From contig JNEU01001130.1 of NCBI GenBank assembly GCA_000697475.1, positions 186,001 through 250,000 of the forward strand: a stretch of DNA of 64,000 nt, read 5' to 3'. The stretch comes from Lichtheimia corymbifera B2541. Taxonomy: Eukaryota; Mucoromycota; Mucoromycetes; Mucorales; Lichtheimiaceae. Of this stretch, positions 20,580 to 36,899 are shown in pieces; the stretch's first letter is position 1, and the number at the start of each line of letters is the position of its first letter. The notes beneath the pieces were generated by a model. It was not told the DNA's origin. It saw only the letters and a list, made by a program, of their open reading frames with translations, and searched no databases. The translations under genes were made by a program, and so were the position numbers.

Positions 20580-22462
20580 TTATCTTAAGCAACTTCGTCG
20601 ATCTTCGGGTTGTCGACGAACGGCCTTGACTGAAGAAAAGACATCCCAAAATCGTAATGTCTCATCGCCGGCACCAGTGACAACGGTGGATCCATCATAG
20701 CTCATTGACATGTACAACACACGACTTGTGTGACCGGAGAGCGTGGCAATGCGTTGCATGTTGTTGGCTTTCCATATAATCACTTGGTTGGATGAGCTGT
20801 CCGAGTTGCTTGCATAACCATGGGTCGATACAATCTCGTTTGTTCGCTTGGACCATGCCACATTACAGACTTGTGATCCAGTGTCATACGATGAGATGGG
20901 TGTGCCTGAGATGGCATTCCAAAATCGTATTGTCTTATCGGCTGTACCACCTCCACTAACAAGCACCCCTCGAGAATGAGGATTCCATCCAATGGCTTTC
21001 ACAGCTGCTGTATGATCGCTGAAGGTCCATAACACCTTGTTTTGATGCGATTCCCATATCATCAAGTTGTTGTCGTTTCCTCCAGATGCAAGCATTGAAC
21101 CATCAGGACTCCATTTCAATCCACATACTTCTTGAATATGCCGATTCAATTCACGAAAATAAGGTCGAGAGGATCGTACATCACGATGTAAAATGTTGTG
21201 ATCTCGGCTCCCTGATGTTAAAATGTTGTTGCACCAAGCCAATGCACCTACAAAAAAAACGTCAATTATCATCTCACATGTGATAGAGAGGAAGGGAGAT
21301 GTTACCTGTCCTTGATACATGGCCGCTCCATGTCCGTACCCGCCGTGATGCTTCTGTGTCCCATAGATAAACCGTTCCCTTGTTCGTGCCAATCGCTAAA
21401 TGAGGACCATGCGATGCCCAACTCACGGACGTCACTGGATCATTGACGAAATCACACAACTTGGTGACCCTGCTTGTATTGGCATTCCAAAGATATACAC
21501 ATGAGCCAAGTCCCACTGCAAGGCTGTCATTGGGTCCCCAGTCGATAAGGTTCAAGTAGAAATCATCCTATCCATATTTGTCCATCATCAGTCTACAGTT
21601 GCTGTTGAACAAAGCTTCTTTTTTTTACCTGTAATTCAGGAGCGTCAAGGATTTTAATGGCTGTTCGGCTAATTTCACGTGGTATACGAAAAGGCGTTGA
21701 TAAAACACGACGTCCAGCTTCACTGAATGGACCGGTCTGAAATCTTGGTGATGTTGGTGAATCGATGGCTGCTCTTGGTGATGATTGCGGTGATTGGCGG
21801 GAGGTGTAATTAAGTATTCGTCGGGGTGTACGTGAAGAAGAAGATGATGATGATTCGGATTGCGTAAAGTCGTTGGCAACGCTTGAATCTCCCATGACTT
21901 CAGCTTGGATTATGGCTCCTATCCTCCGATTATGGCTCTCTAATAACAACATAGAATGCATTTATATCATGTCCTCCATAGAGATAGAGAAAGAGACCAC
22001 TACTTACGTCTTCCAGAATGAAAATCAGGATCCAGATAAGGGTTCCTTGATCGACTAGTAGGTGGCTCCATCATGTGGTAATTATGTACAAGGTTATCAT
22101 CGCGGGAGGGTATGAATCTAGATGGAAGGGTTCTCTATTAGAGAATGTCGATCGACTCTCTCTCTTTTGGCAACTTGCCTGTCACCATAAATCTGATTTC
22201 GTTTTCTGCCATAAGGAGATGGTGGAAAGAATGCTTCAAGATCTGTATATTCTTCAGTTGCAGGATCGCCCATATCTGTCATTGGAGGTGTCTGTGGACT
22301 TGGTAAAAGAGGAGGATCATGATCTTTTTCAGGCTCTTCGTTTGATGACACTTCTTGTTGACTCTGCTTCATTTTGTTGTTGTTGCTGTTGTTGTCCTCC
22401 TCCTCCTCTTCCAGTTTTGCTTTGGATGCTGACCTAAGTTTGGATCTGTATGTATCACTCAT
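20580..22462 (-). CDS. Cdh1/Fizzy-related APC/C activator (WD40)
   Basis: Five exons: 22462-22179, 22132-22008, 21939-21629, 21567-21306 and 21247-20580, giving 549 residues. The C-box reads SRFIPSR after YGDR (about residues 99-105). It appears only when a GC-AG intron (AG/GCAAGT donor, 22178-22133) is removed. KILDAPELQDDFYLNLIDW opens the seven-bladed WD40 propeller. Later blades include GSRDHNILHRDVRS, EVCGLKWSPDGSMLASGGND, GGGTADKTIRFWN and TGAGDETLRFWDVF. The chain ends in Leu-Arg rather than the usual Ile-Arg tail. Family knowledge: Cdh1 recruits D-box and KEN substrates to the APC/C in late mitosis and G1. The ILHRDVR and GGGTADKTIRFWN blocks favour Cdh1 over Cdc20. Confidence 0.9.
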
Positions 22463-25400
22463 GATGTTGTTGTGAATGGGTATCGAAAAGGTGCAAAAAA
22501 GGGTTGTTGTTGTTGGTGATGATGATGATGATAATGATGATGCTGCCGTGCAGTCTGTGCGCGCGTGTCTCTCTCTCCCCTGTGTACAAAAAAGAAAGGT
22601 AATATGCGCGTTTAACACACAGTCCGATACCACCAGTGACAGCTCAGCGCGCGGGCTCCTTACCTCGTTCGTCTCGTGTGCTGTTTCTTTTCTTGTTTGT
22701 GTAATCGACTCAATGTCCCTGCTCTCGTGCAAGTTTATCGTAAAATCGCTGCGCTCAAGTAGCCACAATGAGAGAATGGCGGTCGTGGGCAAAAGCAATC
22801 GCACAATCGAGGGCCGAAACCGGAATTTTTGTGCCTAACCAACATGATGCCAAGAATGGCGCACCATGACAACGAATCAGTACCCATCATCCCTGTAACG
22901 ACGCTTTCAAAAGCTTCCAATGCTGTCGATGCGTACCTCTGCTGTATTGAAACAAGAGTAAAAGGTGGTGCTGTGTCGGTTGCTGAGTACGTCACCATAT
23001 CTCTGAAATTTCATTGGCCAACGCTCTCAACCTGGATCAGTGGATGTGTTCTCATAATGAAATGATCAAGAATGAGCCATGGAAGCCATCATTGTCTAGA
23101 TCCATATCCAATCCACACGTCGTTTTCTTTGTTTATCCTATATACAATACAAGATTTACACGTAAATAAAATGTCGCATAAGATCACCTGTCTTTGCCAT
23201 GTTTACATATCTCTCTCTCCCTATTCCCCACTGCATCACATACAAAAGAACTTGGATACTGCTATATATCAAATATTTTGTAACGTTTCTGTCATAATAA
23301 AGAGGAATGGTATACAAGAAAAGCTGGTTGCTGCTACCACTGGATATAACTTGAAAGACAACTGTTAAAACTTTACTCCACCCATACGAACGAAGCACTA
23401 AGCATGGCACCATTGCGCTAATGGCATTGCCACCCCCCACCATTCGCTTACCTACTACAACCAGCAATCAGTTGTTTGGAGACCAGAGGGATAAAAACGA
23501 CTCAATTTTTCAATTTCATGGCGACGTCGTCAAGCACGGCACCGCCACCGACGCCACTGCGGACCATGACGGCGCATGTGCCGAGATAAAATATACGCGA
23601 TACGTTGCCATAGCAACATTTATTGGCATGGTGAAGGGATATATCGTAACCGAATTAGGGTAATACAGCATAGATCATGGGGACAAAGCGAATGATGGAC
23701 ATAGCAGCTATATACAAAAGAAGCAAAACTATAGTATCTAAGTAATAATAAGAGAGAGTGTTCAATAAATGGAAGAGGATACTACAAGTGATACGCTTAG
23801 GATCTTACTGAAAAGCATCTTCTCCCAAGGTTCAAGCATGTAGACCGCTGTTTGCAATTCGTACTTGTATATGAGTGTCGAGAGCATGCTTCTTTTCACC
23901 AAAGGTGTCATCTTGTGGGTAGCAACGAGAAAGGAAAGTATAAAGTCAAACAAGCAGCGTCTTTAAATTGGTACCGAGTTTCAGGGTAACACACAAAAGG
24001 GGATTTTTGAATGCACTTGCTGGATTGTAATATGTCTCAATTGAACACGCTTTGGTGATGGCTGTGTATTACTACCGAACCATATATTCCAAATATTGAT
24101 GAAACCGAATCGACAGCAAATACGGGTGGGGCTTTTTAACTCCCTTTGACAATTGAAAGGAAGAAATTTATTATGTACATGCTCCTTGCACAATAACCCA
24201 ATTGCTACGGAAGTCAATTTAATGGCCTACTACGATGTTAGTATGCGGAAGATTTTAATCCTCCATGGAATGTACATATACATAATAGCCACATGCGATT
24301 AAATTTTATAATGCATTGCTAGGATCGTTGGATCAGCTCTTCAACGACTACCTCCACTGATCCACTTTCAAGGAAGGATCGCCCAAGTCCTGGTCGTGGT
24401 ATGCTGGGTATCTTTTGAGGGCCAGTAATCTGTTGATGCTTTAACTCCATATCAGATGCAGCATCCCTACCAATACATGGCTGGGGAAAGGTCGAGAGCA
24501 AATCATAGTGGAGTTTTGACGATTGAAGTAGTGAATGGGATAGCACAAATGGTGGTTTTTTCTACAGCAGGTTGGATGTAATAAACATGAAGCATTGTGC
24601 AATGGGCTACAACGGTGGCTAGTCACGTGAGAAACAATGACAGTATTTCTTGATGGCCTTATTACATTTTCTATGAGGAGCAGACTGTTGAATGTTGACT
24701 TTGAAAAATGACGTTTATTTGTATCCATCATCGCCCTATCACTTACATGAATCATATGGTCGCAAGCTTTTTGTCAGGGAAAATGTAAAATCCACGCACG
24801 TTACATGCATTCTCTTCGTCAGCTCACCACGTCATGTTGGTCTTTTGATCCAGTACCCCTCTTTCCCCATGGTGTTTATAAATGGCAGTCGCCGTTTGCT
24901 TGATTGTAATTGCTATTGCAAAAGAACAAGGCGCAAGCTGCTTGATGAGTAATTCAGGCTGACCAATCCACAACTTCTGATAACTGCTCTATTGTTTGCG
25001 ATCTACCGAATTCAGCATGTCTGATGACTACTTGTCAAGTTGCACCCTCTTCGACCTGGGGTGGTTGATTGATCTACTACATACCATTCTGAGCTCGAAA
25101 TGTGGGGCTGACAACTGCATAATGACAAGTTTTGTAGGAGAGCCGTAAACATATTCAGACAAGCCATAAAGTAATATAATAGCATACTTCGTGGTAAAGA
25201 GGGATCAAATACAATCATTGTTATGGTTCAAGAGGGGTCAAACAACAATCAATCATTTACTACGTGATTATCATGGATGTCGTGCGGTGGTGCATGATGG
25301 CTCTCATGTGACCGGCTCAAAGTGGTTCATTTATTCGTTCCTTTACAGTATTCTAGGGACCCATCAATTTTGGTGATAGTACTATTTAATATGGGATGCC

Positions 25401-26553
25401 TGGTCGCCTCATGATGATAAAGCGGCACCCACAAAGACTATACATGGCAAATGGGAAAGTCGGATCACCACGCTGTAAGGCTGGTTTCATTCATGTAACC
25501 AAAAATGGATGGCCTTTACCGGTTAAAATACGATATGCGTGAATATACGGTGCAAGATATTCCCAGGAGAAAACCCACGAATTCGTTCCTTCGTATCGTC
25601 AAACCTCAATTGCTTAAAATGCATGTTACACAATTGTGTTCATTAACGATGAAGAAAAAATTATACGTCGCTTGTCCCATATAATGCGTCAAGAAGAGGG
25701 GATGATTGCCTTTGAACAATGCATAAAGTAGTTGTATGAGTAAGGTTGTCATTCATTGAGAACGATCCATCACTAGAAGAGAATCACAAGGTCCAAAGAG
25801 AAATCTTGATAAGATAGAGTGCAGTACTAGCAGTTGGAGGATGAGGATGAGGCGGCCATAGCGCAAAGACATGATCCCTTAAAGTTGGTACCACCCACTG
25901 ATGTTTGGTGTACGAGTGTGTCCATCCATACTTGTAAACCGAAATACCGGAGAAATGCGAAGATTGTGGTACATATTCAAGATCCGCAAACCTTATTGTT
26001 TCAATGCTGCTTACCATTCTTGATCGTTTTTTCCCTTTCGAGGTTGGTGCTGCGGCATGTGCCTAAAATGATAGTGTGCAGCATGTCGTCCCTTATGCAG
26101 GGAAGAAATCATAAAGGACAATGTAAATGAATGGCAATTGAGTGAAATGATGCCATTGAATCCCTATCAACAAATAGTGGCACAAACAAAGAGTTGACTT
26201 TTTGTTTGGAAAAGTTGGGGGGTGGGGATGTGTGTTGGATAGATACAGTAAGCAAGCAAATGGGATCCGAATAATCTGAGTAAAAGATGGAGAAAAGGGT
26301 TGAAAAATCTCTTCCTTCTTCCTCCTTGTTCTTCTTTCGTGTGTTGTTCAAACTACCTTTCTTCTCCTTTTTATACACACAAAGCTTTCATGGGCGATTG
26401 TAGTTTATCCGTACGTATGCAACCAAATATAAACAAGAAGGGTTTATTCATTATGTAAATAGACACCTTGGGTGGCGGACGATTTTACGCCTTGCTTTCG
26501 AGAAGCGTAAGTAATAGCAGTTGTACCCAACACATGCACCGCATGGAAGACTA
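22463..26553. other. 4-kb gene-poor interval
   Basis: No intact gene, tRNA or rRNA recognised. The part next to 22463 is the Cdh1 leader, with a GATGAT-type run at 22517-22545. A minus-strand frame at 24319-24546 (ending VEVVVEELIQRS) is open but unrecognised and has no convincing exon partners. The stretch just upstream of the transporter holds purine-rich and pyrimidine-rich runs (26285-26370). The interval does not contain the terminal repeat. Confidence 0.5.
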
Positions 26554-31601
<5,048 letters not shown>

Positions 31602-32015
31602 AAACATCTTTTATATACATATATCATTGCCCAACACCTTTTTTTCATACAACTTTCTTTATGAACATTAAAGAAGAACGCACACAAACATTTTCATAAA
31701 TTCCAACAAAATGTACAATCTATTGACATGCGGATAAAAGGATAAAGATATAATACAACATGCAAAAGGCTAAAAACGTGGAGTGTTTTGTCGAAGGGGG
31801 TGATAAGGGAAGGGTTTGGGTGAAAGACTGGAAAGTATATGGTCTATGTGTGTATACGCGTGCGATTAAGAAATAATTGGGTTGTCTATATACGTGGGCG
31901 GAGGAGAGTGATGGGTGATGTGGACATTCGATAAGGTACGACAACGCACGGTGACTGGTTGATAAGGAACATGTCGAAGGTGGTGGGATGAGAAAGCGAT
32001 TACATGAGCTGTATA
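31602..32015. other. Intergenic between convergent genes
   Basis: Holds the 3' flanks of the ABC transporter and the methyltransferase. AT-rich, no coding exon seen. Confidence 0.6.
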
Positions 32016-33277
32016 CTAAGAAGTCGCTGATGCTTGTTGTTGTTGTGTTGTTGGTTTGTGAGCCATCCAACAATGATAACGAGAAAATCCGTGATAGTCA
32101 TCGAATTCTTCCATTATTTCCTGAACAGCCTGATCATAGTCTTCTGAAGCAATACCCCATTGAGACGAGAACTCTTGTTTGCGGTTTTTAAAGTAAGCCT
32201 TTTGTGTTTCCTTATTGATGAAACCAAATTGCTTGAGTTCTATATAGAAATGAAACAACCGATCCTTGGATTAATATAAAGCCATCCTATGGGACTAGTC
32301 CTTTTGTCACCCTACCTGATTCATCCGGCCATTCACCGATAGGGATATCCAGTGTCCTGATATCAATTTCTTGGAAGCCGACTTGAGATAATTGATCCTC
32401 AATGGATGAAGCAAAAAGATAATCATAGCCATTATCCGACCATTGTGTCCGGAGAAACCCATCAAAGGCTTGCTGAACGGGACCTGGATTGTGGGGTGCC
32501 GGATCGGGTTCGAGGATTTCAATATGACCACCAGGCTTAAGAACCCGCAACATTTCCCGAAACAATGGCAGCCATTGGTTCCGCTGGATTTCGGTGCTCA
32601 TGTTGCGTTGGAAAATACTTGATCCAGATATGATGTCAGTGCTATCATTCGTATAACAGAGTCATCAATCATCACTTACAAATCGACAGAAGCATCTTCT
32701 AATGGCCATGGATACTGATGAATATCGGCTTGAACATAATTCAAATTCTTGGGTCGTGCTGCATGATCAGGTGGATTCTTGAGATCGATACCAATGATAT
32801 GACTCGTCAAGTGTCGTTGCGCCATTTCCAAGGCCCAAATGCCATTCCCGGTTCCAATGTCGACAATGGTCATTCCACCAGGCACAGCATCGGGATCGAT
32901 AGGTGACCATATATTCGCTTTACGAGCACTCTTTAACAAATAATGCTAAGACGACAAATTTAATCATCTGTGGTGTTGGGGCCGTAGTAGTAGTTTAGTA
33001 CCTGGCGTTGTAAGCGATCGTATTCTCGAAAATCAACAGCTTGCTTTCGTTTAGTAAAGAACTCAGTGATCGATTTACGACGTGGGGGTTCTTGTGGAAC
33101 AGAGGAAACAGCAGCAGCGGCCATAGCTTCACTGATGGCACCTGCACTAAGGGCCGTGTGTTCATTTTCCTCAAGCCAGTTATAATTGCCCTGTGACATG
33201 TGCGACTGCGTTGTAAGCGTGCTACGTCGATGACGACGTTTCTTTTCGGCTGCTGCTTTACTGGCTTGATTGCCCAT
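32016..33277 (-). CDS. LaeA-like SAM-dependent methyltransferase with N-myristoylation motif
   Basis: Four exons: 33277-33002, 32945-32680, 32641-32316 and 32239-32016, giving 363 residues. The SAM-binding motif I is VDIGTGNGIWALEMA (about 120). IIGIDLKNPP (motif II region) and VLKPGGHIEILEPD (post-III) follow. The upstream block YDRLQRQ/HYLLK, joined by splicing, is typical of LaeA/UMTA-like fungal enzymes. The chain begins MGNQASK, which satisfies the consensus for N-myristoylation, so membrane anchoring is possible. Family knowledge: LaeA works with velvet proteins in development and secondary metabolism in Ascomycota. Many Mucoromycota paralogues have no known substrate. The start at 33277 was chosen because it gives the MG motif; it is also the first ATG. 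Confidence 0.82.
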
Positions 33278-33699
33278 GAAATACACAAATCACTCCACGG
33301 ATGAGATAAAAAGAGAAAGAAGGAAAAAAAAAGAATGGCTAAAAGAGAGAAAGAAAGGAAAAGGAAATTAGACCCGATGAGGATTAGAAAATAAAAGACA
33401 GAGAATCGTAAGGACCCTAATTGGGCTGTGCTCCGATACAATAGGAGAGTGAGGGTAGTAGTAGTGGAATAAGTGGAGTGAGTCTAAAGCCCATCCGAAA
33501 TTGTGATTTGGTTCGGAGCACACAAAGGGCGGAGGAAGAGGGAAATGATCCCTTTTTCTTTGTGTCACTGTTGCACAATTCGATCATTGCACTTTTGTCA
33601 AAAAGAGTAATAAAGAAAAAACCGATATCCCAGGAACAGGAATCATGTACAACCCTGTGTCTTTATCTCCACATACATACACATACAATGGTAAAGTCT
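33278..33699. other. Intergenic: methyltransferase promoter, kinase 3' flank
   Basis: The 100 bp upstream of the methyltransferase start are purine-rich on the + strand, giving a CT-rich leader in the sense direction. No gene seen. Confidence 0.6.
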
Positions 33700-35413
33700 T
33701 CACGGAAGCACCTTGTACAAGAACTGCGATAATTCTTCTGAAGATGAACATGGCAAAAGATTGCTTTTAACGTGCAAATCCAATTCCTGATAAGGATGAT
33801 AAAGAATGTGAGTTTGGCGCGCTTCTTGTGTTACTTGATCACAAAAAGAGGAGAAGAAAAAGAGAAATCCATTGTTCGCTTACCAGTAGGACATCATTGG
33901 CACTCGGTCGAGATTGAGGGTTATGGTCTAACAGCCATGCCACCAAGCCACGCGTGTAAATGGATGGATAGCTGTATGTAAATGTAGGGCCAGGTTCACA
34001 TGTGATGATCTCAAAGAGTTCACGCTCATCTTTGATCAAGTAATGAGGCGGGACACGATCCATCATTTCAATAATGGTTATACCCAACGACCACATATCA
34101 ATCTTTTCGTCATAGACTTGCTGTAATATCAATTCAGGTGCCATCCTGGGATCATTCATTAACGGCCATTTCATTATGCGTATAAGGTTTAACTTTCTTA
34201 CCACTTGTTGGTTCCCAAACGTTCGCAATTGCGACGATCAATGCATGCTGATAAGCCAAAATCAGCTATTTGGGAGCGACAGAGAAAAAAATTTAGTTGC
34301 CAAATAAGAACCAAGGGCCGATCCCTCCAGCGGGTAGCAGGGAGAGAGTGAAACAAACAGACGCACATACCTAATTTGACTTGACCATCCCGACCTAAAA
34401 GAATGTTTTCACATTTGACATCGCGATGCATGTATCCCGAGGCATGTAAATAATCAAGTGCTTTGAGGGTCTGACAAATAATGTGGACAGTGTGATTTTC
34501 TGGTAGACCACGACGGCATAATACCGAAAAGACCGAACACCGCATCAGGTCCATGGTGATCCAAACATCGTCATGCCAAATAACAGCTTCACGGAGTCGA
34601 ATAAGATGGGGATGCCTTGTTGCCATGATGCACAATTCTCGTGCCACAGCAGCACGATATGCCCTATCAGGATAAAGGATGCATCGCTTGATGGCGACTT
34701 GTATGTGAGGCTTTTTGTGCATACGAGCTCGTACAACGGCACCATTGACGCTGTGTATGCAATCAAAAATTAGCATGCATGCACTCTTGGCATTCGTAGG
34801 AGAGAGACATGATATGCACGTCTATGTGGGGATGATGATGGGAGTATACTTTTACATACCCTGTGCCTATTTCTTGGAATTGACCATAGTGTAAACGAGG
34901 ATCAGATGTTCTCACACGCACTTTAAGCTTGCGCAGTATTCGCTCGAGATCATTGTGCCGTTTTCGGTTGCGATGTGTGTGATGATGGTGGCCTGTTGTG
35001 GGTGGCAATTGTGGGATTTCATAATAGGGGTTGGGGGGATACCAAGGTTGCTACATACATGACTAGATGGTTAGTCTCTTTTATATTTTTCACCATCGTG
35101 CAATGTTAGCTTTACCTTGGACACTCGTTTGGAAGGATCGTAAGGTCGTAGGTCAAGGGAAGATGGTAGCTCAGGCTTGAGATAGGCTTTACCGAGAACA
35201 TTTGGAATCTCACAATAACCCGGTGATCGCCAAATTTGCTATTAAACAGAAAGGGGGGGGGCTTCGTTCAGTGATTGATAATCCAATTGTTGTGATGATA
35301 TCAACCTTTGTGGATGTATTACTAAGCGTAGACAATGAATTCATACGCTTCAAGCATACATTGGACCGTCGTGTTGAACCAGAACGGCTTGTCATTGAAT
35401 TTGAACGTTGCAT
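33700..35413 (-). CDS. PAK/STE20-like serine/threonine protein kinase
   Basis: Seven exons: 35413-35306, 35238-35116, 35050-34860, 34750-34371, 34265-34202, 34145-33884 and 33786-33700, giving 404 residues. The N-terminal 125 residues are basic and serine-rich with no CRIB motif. The catalytic domain has a glycine loop EIGTGVNGAV, lysine in VAIKRC, catalytic loop YMHRDVKCENILL, ADFGLSA, activation segment end GTNKWMAPE, and YDEKIDMWSLGITIIEM. The DPRLHYGQFQEIG lead-in resembles the DPRKKY-type approach of PAK kinases. The usual GTPYWMAPE is altered to GTNKWMAPE. The C-terminus (about 30 residues) appears only after removing the last intron. Substrate and pathway cannot be stated; a role in a MAPK or polarity pathway would be usual for the family. 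Confidence 0.85.
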
Positions 35414-35885
35414 TTGAAGTGAAAGGAAGGGGGAGGAGATGGATTACTTGGAGAAAAGAAAGGAAAAAAGAGAAATGATGCAACGAACAAGAAGATGATG
35501 TGGAATAACGAGTATTTATTGCAAGGAGTAGTACGAGATGTGTGTGTGCATGGTCGTTTTTTTATGCATCTATCCTTTTCAACGGAATATAGTGGATGCG
35601 GCAAAAGCTCCTCGATCAACACAGGATCACGGCCTGTCAGGGAGACATTGTTAGGGAGTAAATACCACCAGCACCTCGATACCATTCCTCAACTGATACC
35701 CTAAAAGATTGATGCCATTGCTCCTTTCTATCAAATCCCATCGATCGCCATCGCAGAAACAAAGTCCAAGTTGTACGCGGTTGTAATGTAAATCAAATCC
35801 CTTTTTTTATTTGGACGCATATCGAAAACCTGCTTATGAGATGCATTCCATATGGCATTGCCTTGCAGTTTGAATTCTATGATAG

Positions 35886-35912
35886 AGGAGGGAGGGAGGG
35901 AGGGAGGGGGGA
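35886..35912 (+). repeat. G-rich tract, possible G-quadruplex
   Basis: Several runs of three or more G are separated by single A bases, matching the G3N1-7 quadruplex pattern on the + strand. It lies about 480 bp upstream of the kinase start codon, on the non-sense strand for that gene. Confidence 0.5.
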
Positions 35913-36783
35913 GAGTGGAAATGATAATGCAGCAGCAAACGCAATGGATGAGATCAGATCGTTTCATATCCTCGGTGTGTGTGCAAACAACTTTCTGTCA
36001 TGATCATCCTCCCCTTTCTCTCACTTTTGCCTCCCTGAAAGGAGTCAACATGTAAGCGAAACAGAGAGAGAATGACCTATCAGAAGTACCTGAAGGATCA
36101 TCACGTCTCGATTGTGTTGCCGATTGTGCACTATTGCCTTCATCCGTTGGTCGTAGAGACTTGGTCGGCCGAGTGCTGGTTTTTTCATCGTATCTCTTAT
36201 ACCCCCTATCACTTGCAAACGCTACAAAAGGCCGCTAGACCCCTCATATGTTACTTTTTCAAATGGAAGGAGATGGGAGAGAGACTCAAATTAAGATCAA
36301 GATAAAAGAAACTTGCCACTATGCAAGCTCCTGTGCACTTTTTGCTGCTGCACCACCAGTATCACCCAGCAGCACACGCAATGTCCCAATATGCTAAGCC
36401 TCCCCTTTCTTTTGGTTTGCTCGTGGAACATGTGATTTGTCATTCACACACGCACACACGCATATGTTCTCATGGATCATGCAGTCTTAGTCCATTTTCA
36501 TAGGCTCCATAGATAGGTAGTAAATGTTATTGAATAAAATTCCTTCACCCGTTGCTATGATACGTTCAAACACATTTGTCATGGCGATGTCAGCTTGAGT
36601 CTTGATTTTTGTTATCTCAGCAGGACCCGGTTTTTCCAGCGACCCAACCATCCCAGCCAAAGAGAGCGGATGTTGCACGAGATAGAAAAAGTTTTTTTTT
36701 TACCACGGTGAATTGGCGTTTGCGGTCTCTTATTGGATCATGTTCATCTCGACCGGTCACATGCAAGTAAACCCCGCAACGAC

Positions 36784-36790
36784 TATATAA
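36784..36790 (+). promoter_or_regulatory. TATA box of the IMP dehydrogenase gene
   Basis: TATATAA lies 110 bp before the start codon, followed by a pyrimidine-rich leader (TTTTTTTATTCTTTCCC). The position fits a core promoter for a highly expressed gene. Confidence 0.5.
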
Positions 36791-36899
36791 ACAAGTGTCG
36801 ACCGCCCCTTTGGAGAGAGGGGGGCTTAACCGCCCCCTACATTTTTTTTATTCTTTCCCAATAAACACACCACTTTTTACGCCACCCTATACTTCTACT

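Larger units (their letters stand above)
35414..36899. other. Intergenic between divergent kinase and IMP dehydrogenase genes
   Basis: 1.5 kb. Contains the kinase leader, a G-rich run (35886-35912), an orphan open frame on the minus strand (36487-36678, last codons YYLSMEPMKMD), and the IMP dehydrogenase promoter with a TATA box. The orphan frame has credible codon choice but no ATG-led context or recognised domain. It may be an exon remnant. Confidence 0.5.

Noticed and set aside
24319..24755. Minus-strand frames in the 22.5-26.5 kb gene-poor interval
   Set aside because: Open for 75-100 codons but with no recognisable domain, start context or joinable exons.
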